This document shows, piece after piece, positions 13,101 to 25,100 of a stretch of 64,000 nucleotides of DNA; the first letter of the stretch is position 1, and each line of letters starts with the position of its first letter. This DNA comes from Undaria pinnatifida (taxonomy: Eukaryota > Sar > Phaeophyceae > Laminariales > Alariaceae). Made by a program: the position numbers and the translations under genes. The DNA is taken from assembly GCA_012845835.1 (NCBI GenBank), contig JABAKD010000024.1, forward strand, positions 7,467,103 through 7,531,102. The letters run 5' to 3'. The notes under the pieces are model-generated. The model did not search any database and was not told where the DNA came from. It saw only the letters and a list, made by a program, of their open reading frames with translations.

Positions 13101-16100
13101 CACACGGGTTGTTCCTTTCATCGGATTGCACTTTCGGTTTGCTTAAGCATCAGCCAATTTTGGGGTGGGGTATACCAACTATTGTTTTTTTCAAGCTTTC
13201 ACCCTCAGAAGGCGAAAAAAGGGCCAGCCAGTGCACCTCCACCGTACTAGTAGTAGCACGTTTATCCCCGTAGCCCCAACCCTCACCGTGTGTATCGGAT
13301 GCATGCGTTAACCGCAATACTCCTAGCGCTAATATTAAGGTGTTGCGCTAGTCCTAAGCTTAGCGCTAACCTTGAACGTGTGTTGTTAAATATCAGGGCC
13401 GGATGGCGGCCTGACCGCGCCGTGGTCGGATGGGATTATTTTATGTTCGTTTGCAGTAGAGCGCAGAGCAAGGGAGAGAGAGCATAGAGCAAGGCCTCGT
13501 AGAGCAGCTCGTAGAGACGCTCGTAGAGTGCTTTTCGTCCTTAAATCACTAAATCAAATGGCGTAGGTGTACACCTTCAATATCGGATTTCGAGCCATCC
13601 CACAGTAGTAACGGTAGGGGTTGTAATTTTTTCGCCAAAAAACGGTATACCTTTGCGGTTGAGCTCCTCAAGTGCGTAACCACCGGTTAGTCGGATGCTT
13701 TCACGAATATCTTTGTTTTAGGACTTAGCACGTAGAAACATCGGTTGGGCTGCGTGATTGAATGCCTTTGAAGCCATTATGCTTCGGGTGGGATATTGAG
13801 CTAGCTCCTCATGTTAGGAGCCCAGAAATGTCTTAGAATCTTCTGTACCCCTAGCGGGAGATGACTCTATTGCTCTAACCCCAAACCCTAACTGTATCCC
13901 TAACCCCAACCCTTCCACCAATGCGGAAACTGTGTTTTGCGCGTGTGACAGATCCGGATAAGGCCTCGCGGGGTGGGTGGGCGTTTACTCCAGAGGAACC
14001 AGACCCGGTGTTCGGCTGCAACGATCTCCGAGAGGTTTACGAGAAGTGCAGCCCGGGGTTCAAGGGGAGGTGAGCAGGTGTTTCATCCGCTGAACGAGGT
14101 CGCTTCGCCAGTCGAGACACACGAAATGCTACCAGAGAAATAAAGTACGAAGAATATTGCGATGTTTGATTTTCTTGTTGTCCTCTTTTCAGCTTTTTGG
14201 ATGTTTTTTGTTGTTTACATCTCCAAATCGGGCGTCGACCCAACCCAATCCTAATCTCCATCTTAACCATTTACCTTAATCTCCATCTAAGGTTACCCCT
14301 ATCCTCAACCCTAAGCCAGCATAAGGCTACGCCCTGAGCGCGGTATTGTCGCTCGCCTTTTTTAGACTTCCCGAAAAAAATGTGCGGATTGTGGGGAAAC
14401 CTGTCGGCGCTGCAGCAGTAAACCGCCTTTCCATATAGTACAAAACCCAAATATGCTGTTGAGTCGTTCCTGCATTCCAAATGTCCTGACACGGACCACC
14501 TCAACAATCGTAGCATTTTTGGTTTTTCTATTCTGGTATTTTTGAGGTTTGAAAATGCGGCAAGTCTGCTACGTAGAACAGCAATACTCTGATGGCCCAA
14601 CTCTTTTACACAGCTCGTGTGTATTTCTGGTCACCGTCAAGCGTGAAAACATCGTGCGAGTTAAGCTGGAAAGTAAGCATGATTCACAAAAAAACAATTG
14701 ATATTGACGTCAGCCTGTATAGCGTGATTCTGAGCTGCTGTACCGTCTAGTGAGGACCCGACATAGGTGCACAGCGTCAGCGTAACAAATCGTGCGAGTT
14801 GAGCTGAAAATAAACTGGTGATCAAAATAACAAATTGATGCTGGTAGATATCAAGGCATATCGCGTGAATCAGAGCTCACTGCTGCGCCGTTCCGTGAGG
14901 GCCCTTGCAAGGTACACGGCTGCGGTAACGATCGAAACCCAAGCTGATATTGATATCAGCGTACACCTAATAATAAGAAACGGGAATGGTGACTCAAACT
15001 AAATTTCTTATTTGAAAAAAAGGGACGGATGTCTGCTACGATATAGGTAGCACAGTTCGAGACTCCTTAACCCAGTATCGCTGGAAAAATAAATCGGCAT
15101 TTTCTTTTGGGCAGACAACAGAAAGCGGTATACCGCCACCATTCCGCGCCACCGTGCGGTACAGCAGAATATGCCTAGGTTTTTGACCCCGATCCGTGAC
15201 GCTGATTGGTCAACTCAGCCTCGTACCGGTTTTTGACACCAACTCCTTGCGGTACATTGTACCGCGGCTTCTCAACTCGGCCGTCACCGTTTCCTGACGC
15301 GACCCACAACGCTTTCTGTCGCAAAATACACCATGCGGACCGACTTTGCCCCAGGCTCTTCGCGGCTCATAGCTTTTCAATTTCCGACCGAATCTCAGCC
15401 ATGGGCACAACGTCATGTCGCATCCATAGAACGACGCGATTTCATATTCCTTCATTTTTCGGACCCTTCAGAGCAGTCACATTGCAACACCCCTTCACAC
15501 GGCACGAACCACTTCTCAACGATACATAGCTCGCACTATACGCAGCTCGCACACCCCACGTACACGTATTACCAGGTATTGTTGTTGTTGTTCTCACATT
15601 AACTCGTATAATCAAGTCAGTGGTCACAGGACAGGCTCCAGTATTGGGTTAGTTTTTTTTTTCTCACACTTTTACGTTCCAGCTTCTGGACAAGCCGTGG
15701 TCACAGGTGTCGTCCCTTCTCCCCCCTGGTTCTTGCCTTCAGTTTTTTATCGCGCATAGGGTTCAGCAATCCCACTGCTCGTCGATTTTTCATCATCGAG
15801 TGTTGCTAACTCACGCTCTCGCGCTTTCCGCAAGTCAAGTTGTGCACAAGAAAAAGTCCCAACGAATTTATACGAGTATGCACTCGGCGGGGCTCGAACT
15901 CACAAAACTGACCTATACCAGGCTCGAGGATAACCTGATATGCCACCGGGGCGATCGGTACAAGGTATGTATGGATGGCGGGGAACAGGCTGGGGCAAAG
16001 GTACAAAGAGGGAGTGACGGTCCCGCTACACGCGCACAACCCTGTTGGCCCACACATACAGCCGATGACGTCCGCCGTCCGCCTTGCGACTTCGTACACC

Positions 16101-19100
16101 GCCTTATGTTGAAATCCACGAAAGGAGAAGACGCCACCACATAAACTTGGTAGTCAAGAACCTGGGCACACTTGAGATGCCCGGAAATAACCTAGAATAC
16201 ACTATCCATCCCTGAAGCCTATTAAACAAAAAGAGGTTCTTGAGTGGTGGCGCCATCTGTGTGGTCGTGCGCTGACTGCTGGTTATGTACGAAACAACGG
16301 CTTTCGACTGCGTTATTGAAATGTGGACCTTGAAAATATCGGGAGTATATTACATGTAGTCTAATCTTGTACATAGCCTTCTACATGCAGTGTTGTAGCC
16401 ATGCAGTCAGTCTACCGACACAGACATACATTGTCGGGTAGGTTTTGTTTTAGCCGAAGGCACGAAAGGTATGGATGCATGCTCCGGCTTAGCAGCGTTT
16501 TGTCGAGGCGAGGAAGATGGGTTGTTGAGTGTCAAAAAAGTGAAATTCGTTGGGGGTAGATGCATCCATATCTCTGAAGGAATCCGAAATATGAAGGAGT
16601 ATTAATGCAGGTCGTTCTATGGATGCTACATGACGCTGTGCCCATGGCTGAGATTCGGTCGGAAATTGAAAGGCTTTGGGCCGCGAAGAGCCTGGGGCAA
16701 TGTCGGTCCGCATGGTGTATTTTGCGACAGAAAGCGTTGTGGGTCGCGTCAGGAAACGGTGACGGCCGAGCTGAGAAGCCGCGGTACGATGTACCGCAAG
16801 GAGTTGGTGTCAAAAACCGGTACGAGGCTGAGTTGACCAACTAGCATCGCGGATCAGGGTTAAAAAAACCCTAGGTGTATTCTGCTGTACCGCACGGTGG
16901 TGAGGAATGGTGGCGGTATACCGCTTTCTGTCATCTGCTCTTTTCTTTTTTGTTGTGTGTGATTAATAATAGGCGAATCATTTCACGCTACGGGTGCAGA
17001 CGGAAAATTCTGGGCTCTTTGACATGAGCTCAATATCTCACTCGAAACGTGCCTTCGAAGGCCTTCTGTTCGCGCAACCCGACCAACATTTCTATGCGCT
17101 AGTCCTAAATCAAACATACTCGTTAGATTCTCATACGCACCGTTAATTCCACACCTCGAGGAGCTCAACCGGACAGGTATACCTTTTTTTTGGCTAAAAA
17201 GCTGAAATCCGTACTGTGGGATGTCTCGGGCCATTAGATTGCTCGTCGGTTTGCACTTTCAATTTACTCAACTTTGAGTTTTTGGGTGGGGTCTAAAGGC
17301 CCTCAAGGCCATTAACGTTGCAGACAAAAAAACAATGGTTGGTGTGCCTCTATCGTACCACGCGTCACGTGTCGACGTTCTACTACATACTAAGTATAGC
17401 ATTATCTTCAGTAGATAGGCTCCCGGACTCTTCTTGCAGTCTTATAAGCGTCAGCCTGACTTTTTTTATTACAGTCTTGTAACTATCAGCCTGCCTTTGT
17501 ATTGCAGTCTTATAAGCATCAGCCTTCCTTTTTTTTTGCCCCACTGTAGTTCTTGTTTGTTGTCCTTTACCTCACGTTAACGTGCGCTGGATGCTGCGCC
17601 GTTTTTTTTCGTGTGAACTGGATTTAAGGTGCACAGCGCCTGTGGTTGTGGACAGGAAGGCCAAGAAAGTCGTCACCAACGAGTCCAGGTAACGCCACAG
17701 AATGGGACACGCCGTAATGGCGTGATGCAATTCCAAAACGTGCAGTGGTTGGCTTAGCTTTCGAACAGCAGTGTCGTCGACGTAGTTTTACGCCACGCAT
17801 TGTGCTGCGTGATGCCTGCGCAAGCACCACTTCCACAGGTTTTCGTTTCCGTCGTTTTGTCCGGCCTTTGTCACCCCTACCCGTCGCCTATGTTCGCTTG
17901 TTGGTTGGCCGGCCAACACGTACGTACACACCACGGTGCACCCGAAACAATACAGCCATGTGGTGCGGACGCTGAACGGTGTCGGTGTCGCCAAGACGAC
18001 ACAATACGCAACGATATGTCGATATTTTCGATACGATATACCGATATTTTCGATATCAAGACGACACGATACCTAACGATATGTCGATATGTTCGATACG
18101 ATATATCGTATCGATCGATATGATATATCGATATTTTCGATACCATATATCGAATTTTCCGATATGATGTTCATCACTTGAACCCAGCCTTTGTACCGCC
18201 TACCCGCCGCCTCTCTTTCGCTCGGCTCCGGGCTAATACCCATGCGCACACGCTTCAAAGGTGCATGTGGAATGGCACAGCGAAATCGTGCGGATAACGA
18301 TTGGTTTCAGTTTCACCAAGATGACACGATAGCCAACGATATATTGAAACATTCGACACGATACCCAAGACCACGCTACACTACACTAAACAGCACAGCA
18401 CCTAAGCACGTACACTCAAATGTTTGTGACGCCCACCCGCCCCCTCTTTTCGGTCGTGGCCCGGCCAACACCATACTCGCACGCTACGGTCGATGCGGAA
18501 CGGAACAACACAGCCAAATCGTGCGGATGCTGAACGGTGTCAGCTTCTCCAAGAACGGCGTTGGTGGTGAAGGTGGTGATGGCGAGGTGGATTTGTGCCC
18601 AGCATCCTTGGAAAAAGAGATTGACGCGATGAACGAGTTCGTCTACGAAAAGGCGAGATAAATATGTTCGATTGGCGCTACTATCAGAGGTACGATGTGC
18701 TCCTAACAGCCATTGTCAGGCTGCGAACTTACTGCAACACACAAGGTGCAGATGATGTTCAAATGTCTTCATTACACCACTGATAGGGACAGCTCACGCT
18801 ATACCTACGATGGGACCCGAAGGGAGCGCCAGCTAGCGTTGGGCTGCGAAAGCAACTGAGTTAAATCGACACACGACGCGTATGAAAATGCGTGGAAGTG
18901 TGGTGAGCTAAAGCGTTCTTTTTCCCACCCCATCCGCCGGAGGATGAAGGAAAAAAAAAAAAAAAAAGTAGTAGCTGGTCCCTGAAGAGGTGATCTGATG
19001 CAAGGTGGAAAAGTGGAGTTAGCGCGTGGGTCAACTCACCACAGCTTAGCAGCAGCCGCTCCAAGTCGAATACCATAAAACTCCTCATGGTGCCTGCTCG

Positions 19101-22100
19101 TACATACTCCGTGTGAGGCTACTAGTACACAATATCACGAGACACTCTGTGTAACTGTAACTCCGTGACCCCCCCGCATGTAACCGAAACTTATTGTTTG
19201 GCTGTTCGGTGAGATAATCTAGATATCGAACAAAATAAGCCGGCTGGCACAGAAGGTGCCATTTACTAGGGTACCTGATTTAAGAGCCCCTCGGAACAAG
19301 GCCACCTCTGTTTGTTACCGCTCTTGCCTCCGTGCCGCTCTTACCTGAGCTTGAGCATTGAATGGGTTATAGTATAGACACCACAATCGTATCGCAGGGT
19401 ACAAGCTTCGCCTTCGGGATGGTTATGGTAGGCTTGAAATTCCGGGTGTGCCTTAAGTTCAAAAGGGAGACAACACTCTAGAAAAAAATAAAGAAAAACC
19501 ATTAGCCACCGCGCAAGTAGCCGGGCAACAAGTAACACCGACTATTAATTTATACTGAGACGCGAGTTTATAGTTTCCTCTATAAAATGCAGGGTTTTTG
19601 ACGGGTCACGATCCGCCTCGCGGGTCGGATCAGAAGGTTTCCAGAATCTCGCGGGGCGAGTCGGGTCGGGTCAGGAGTTGTTCGAATCTTACGGGTCGGG
19701 TCAGGAGGTTTTCAGATCTCACGGGTCGGGTCGGGTCGGGTCACGACTCTCGAGAATAGATCCGACCCGTGAAAAGATAGTATATAGTGTAGTGCGCATG
19801 CTGAACGGCGTGGGTTTCACCAAGAACGATGGTGGTGGTGGTGGTGGTGGTGGTGGTGGTGGTGGTGGTAGTGGTAGTGGTGGTAGTGGTGGTGGTGGTG
19901 ATGGTGGTGGTGGTGATGTTGGTGGTGGTGGTGGTGGTGGTGGTGGTGGTGGTGGTGGTGGTGGTGGTGGGGGTGGGGGTGGTGGTGGGGGTGGGGGGGG
20001 TGGTGGGGGTGGCGGTGGTGGTGGTGGTGGTGGTGGGAGTGGGGGTGGGGGTGGTGGCGGGGCAGAAGACGAGGTGGAGTTGTGCCCGGCCTCCCTGGAA
20101 GGGGAGGTCGACGGCATGAACGAGTTGGTCTGCAAAAAGGCGAGCGATGAATAAAGCCCGTGCGCAATTTTTGTCGGTTTCGATACGTAGTGTAGTTGTT
20201 GGGAGGCTCGGAAGCAAGCAAGCAAGCGTTTTGAGTATACCTGGTATTGTTTATGTATACTGCACCTGTTTTCGTGCTTTGCATGACCCTCCTTTCTTCC
20301 CCCCCTGTGCTTGTGCTGTCCAGATTAACAACGGGGTGTACCGAGCAGGGTTTGCTACGTCTCAGACGGCGTACGAGAAGGTGGGCGGTCAAACCGGAAC
20401 ATTCTGTGCGATTTTCCGTCTCCGCCTATTGAGTATTTATACAGTGGGTGCCTCGATTTAAGAGCGCCCAGGATGAGAACATTCCGGACTTAAGAAGGGT
20501 CTAATCGGCGTGTCCCGCCTGTACTAAAAGCTATATATTTCTCACTACAGATAAGAACCAAGTGCGGTTAAGAGCGCTTGTTTCGGCTTATCACGGGGCG
20601 CTCTTAAATCGGGGTACCCACTGTACTGGTATTCAACAATCAACCTTAACCCCCAACGCGTACAAATGGCGCGAGGTCATACCCCAATCCAGTCAGTACG
20701 CTCGGCCGAAATATTAACGCACGCAGTTCCGAAGAGTTAAAACAAAGAAGTGATCCAGCAGCCAACGTCTAGAGACAGAATTCGTTTTCGTATGATATAT
20801 TTTGTCTACTTTAGAGCTGAGTTCTGAAAAGGCTGACCGCACCTCATGTGTACGCCCAGTGTTCAAAACCACAGTTCGTTCTTGGGCGAGCTAAAGAACT
20901 CCTCAAGCGAGAACATTCACAAGAAAAATCGGTCACCCTTTCAGTGGTATGCGTTCCGACCGCAATTTTTTTTTCTTGAAGTGTATAGAAACGACCTAGA
21001 GGCGGCCCTGCCCTTGGCTCGGTAGCTTTTAACCCTTTTGGAACTGCATCCGCGTTTCTTTTTGTACAACCAACTTGTAAGTTGTGTAAGGTCGGGTACG
21101 TCAATGGCAAGCCTGCGTTTTTTTAGGTACGTACTGAGCCGTCCCACGCTAGGCGTGCAGCAGATTCTAAGAATATTCTGAGCTCTCCTAACATGAGTGA
21201 GCTCAATGTCTCGCCCGAAACATGACTTCGAAGGCATTCGCTGGAGTAGTCCGACCATATCTTCTTTTTTCTAGTGTAGTCCCAAAGCAGTGTAGTCCTA
21301 AAGTAGTGTAGTCCTAAAGTAGTGTAGTCCTAAAGCAGTGTAGCCCTAAAGCAGTGTAGCCCTAAAGCAGTGTAGTCCTGAAGTAGTGTAGTCCTGAAGC
21401 AGTGTAGTCCTAAAGCAGTGTAGTCCTAAAGCAGTGTGGTCCTAAAGCAGTGTAATAGTCCTGAAGCAGTGTAGTCCTAAAGCAGTGTAGTCCTGGAGCA
21501 GTGTAGTCCAAAAGCTGTGTAGTCCTGAAGCAGAGTAGTCCTGAAGCATTGTAGTCCTAAAGCAGTGTAATAGTCCTGAAGCAGTGTAGTCCTAAAGCAG
21601 CGTAGTCCTGAAGCAGTGTAGTCCTGAAGCAGTGTAGTCCTGAAGCAGTGTAGTCCTAAAGCAGTGTAATAGTCCTAAAGCAGTGTAGTCCTAAAGCAGT
21701 GTAGTTCTGGAGCAGTGTAATAGTCCTGAAGCAGTGTAGTCCTAAAGCAGTGTAATCCTGGAGCAGTGTAGTCCTAAAGCTGTGTAGTCCTGAAGCAGTG
21801 TAGTCCTGAAGCATTGTAGTCCTAAAGCAGTGTAATAGTCCTGAAGCAGTGTAGTCCTAAAGCAGTGTAATCCTAAAGCAGTGTAGTCCTAAAGCAGTGT
21901 AGTCCTGAAGCAGTGTAGTCCTAAAGCGGTGTAGTCCTAAAGCAGTGTAATAGTCCTAAAATAGTGTAGTCCTAAAGCAGTGTAGTTCTGGAGCAGTTTA
22001 GTCCTGAAGCAAATAAACTCGTAAAAGTATCAAAACAAACGGTAGTTCCACTCACTTGAGGGGCTCAACCCGGTAAGAGGTAAGAAATGTTTGGCCCAGT

Positions 22101-25100
22101 AGCTGCAACTCCTGCGGCGGGATGACTCCACTAGTTACGGATCATTTTTCCAGTGGTAAAAGGCTTCACCCCTCGGACAGATCTCGATAATGCAGATCAT
22201 ATACGAGCAGATCGTACATCTGGTAGATCATATAGATCGTATAGATCATATAGATCATATAGATCGTATAGATAATGTAGATCATATAGATCATATAGAC
22301 CATCTACAATGTACGGTAATGTATACTCTGAAGTCCATCAGTATTGGTCTGATTCGTAGCCACAATCTTGAGCACACTAAGTATCTTACTTAATCTAGAT
22401 GCAGATAAATACAATATACGGGGAATCTCGATTCGTTGCTTCCCGTCGGTATGTTATGTATTCAAGTTGTTACTAAGTTCCAACCGCAAGTATCGGGTAA
22501 CTTTGCAGGGGATGATGCAAGGAACTCTACTATAGGGGGGTTTGTCGGGAGCAGCAGCTAGCTTTTTTCTCAAGTACAAGCCAAAACAAGGTGAACTGGC
22601 AAATGGGAAGGCGGCATGGGATGGTTTGGTAGAAAAGTACCAAATCTCAACACGCCAACGTAGGCGTATTCTGGAAAATCAACTTATGCAAATGGTTATG
22701 ACAGAAGGTCAAGACCCAGAAATTTGTATCAACGAAGTCAACTTTTTGAGAGATTAACTGGTGTTTATGGGGGAACTAATCAACGACGACAGCATACTTG
22801 ATATTGTGCTGGAAGGACTGACGGCTTATTACGTGCAGATCAAAAATACAACGCTGAAGCCGATGATGATTTCTCACTCGACAAAGCTGTGATAACAAAT
22901 GCGTAACATGTACGGTAATAGAGTGACGCGCAACGGGCCTTCGCGCAAAGCAAAGGGCGTGAGTCGGCTATGGCACCCCAATGGTTGATCCTGTATTGGC
23001 CGTCACGACATATTATGCAGGATATGTTTCAGTGGAGTACAGATCCAACCTTGGAAACGTTCGCTACATCATGCAAATCGTACGACCCCCTCAACCGATG
23101 ACAATGAGCTAGACAATACAGATCTTCCCTGAAACATCTAGATAACCAAGTGGTGATCGGTGGTCTGTCCGACATGGAGAGAGGATTGACGGGGGTACGC
23201 TCCTTCCGCCCTGTCGGCATGCCTGTAAGAACGAGTTCGAAGGGCTTACTTGCTGAGAGGAGATTCTGTGAAAAAAAGAGTTTATTCTCTTGCTCCGGGC
23301 CGTTTCACGTAGGCGGATCTCCGTCTTTTACCGACGGCTGTACCAAATTCACATGCACCTCTCCGTACGAGGTATATCGTATCAGTGCGCAGAAGTATTA
23401 TGGACCGAAATCCCCCTTGACACAATCTAGGGAATTCGTGTATCTTCAAGGAGTAAAAAAGCTCGACCGGAGTACCACGCAGCTTGCAAAGATGGTTACC
23501 GACCCTCAAATTGATGAACTCACAACTGACGTATTTAAAACATTTAAAAAAAAATGTCCGAAACAACCAACGTACACTCAACTTGACAAACAAACTATAA
23601 CATCCTGCTGCACGGGGTCCCAGCGACAGATCTATACTATATTCTCTCGCGTTCCCTACGTCCAACTCCAGATGCCAGAAGAGCAGCACTGACACCCCTT
23701 GACATGACAGAAAAAAAGTCCTTAACTAACCCCTTTAGAGCCCCCAAAGCCCTCCCTATACTAATTCCAAGTAATGCTTCCCCAAAAACGGGTTCCAGTG
23801 CAAAGCGTGAAGGCGCCTTAGACGGACGCCAGGCCAATTAGATTTTTGTGTGGAACACTCGGTCCTACATACCCCGGTATGCTCTTGGCAGCGCACGTTT
23901 TTCCCTTGCTTGACATGTCTCCCATCCCTAGCCCCAACCCCAATCCTGACCCCAACACACCGTGCTGTTGGCAGGCCTGTAAGGACGTGTTTGAAGGACT
24001 TGCTCGCTGCGAGGAGATCCTGTCAAAAAGTAGGTTTCTGGTGGGCGATCGTTTCACGGAAGCGGACCTCCGTCTTCTGCCAACCGCTGTACGTTTCGAT
24101 GCTGTCTACGCCACGCTCTTCAAGTGCTCCAACAAGTGAGTTATGTCGTAGCTCCCCCGAGTGAATCCGAGCCGGGCTCCGGTAGGGCGTGCACTCCTGA
24201 AGGAAACATGGGACAGTAGAGGGGCATCCATGTTTTTTGTGAGGCTTTTCACGTGTCAGGTCGAGCCAGGGTAATCCGTCCCGTCTCAACCCATGAGCTT
24301 CAAAAGCCTTCTGACCCGACCCGACCCGTCCCGTCCCGTGGGATTTCAAACACCTCCTGACCCGACCCCACTCGATCCGCGAGGTGTTGAAAACCTCTTG
24401 GTATGATCGGCGGGTCGGGTCATGACCCGTGAAGAAGTCCTGAATATTTTCCTGAGGAAATCTTCATTTGAGGAGCTCTCTACTTCAGCCAAACACACAC
24501 CGTTTCAAAGAATGAAACTATAGCCTGATGGGCAATCCCATGGTATGGTTATGTAACGAAGAATTGCGGGGAAAGGGGAAAAGAATTGGCGTTCCGACGA
24601 AACTGTGTTAGGGAGCCCCGTCGTTCGGAACGTATTGTAGCCGAAAAGGGTTTCCCCCTGTCGTAGCGCAGGTGTGAGACCCATCATCCCTCACTGACGT
24701 GCGATGGAACGCGACGGTAGAGGTCCGCGCTTATTTTTTTCACGCTCTCCTGGCATGATAAAACTGCTCTGTTCCCCACCCAAAATATTTACTTTTTGAG
24801 GAAAAATAAAAAGTGGTGCACCCGAAGAACAAGGCCATGGCCTGGGTATTTAATAGCTGTACAAATGAAAATTTTCGGAGAAAAAGAAAATAACAAAGTT
24901 CCGACAATTCGGGGTTAAGCACCCCCGTTGTTCAGAAATGAAAAATCCGGGAAAAAAAAAAAAGTGCTACCGGTAGAGCTGTACCCTTTTATTTCTGAGG
25001 TTTTGAACACGACTATGATGAACTACTTTATACCCCACCCCAAAAGTTGATTTGGAGAAAAGAGGCAAGTCTAACCCTATGAACGATCTCATGGCCTAGC

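Noticed and set aside
15206..15529. Gene encoding a 107-residue protein
   Set aside because: It lies in one arm of the foldback element, and the same frame appears inverted in the other arm; no family recognised.
19719..20392. Long open frames encoding poly-Pro, poly-Thr, poly-His or poly-Val at the GGT block
   Set aside because: They are the other frames of the (GGT)n repeat. Only the plus-strand poly-Gly frame connects to conserved reductase sequence.
22900..23700. Functional Copia polyprotein
   Set aside because: The gag frame has a stop and a frameshift, the zinc knuckle lacks its Cys residues, and no pol domains follow.
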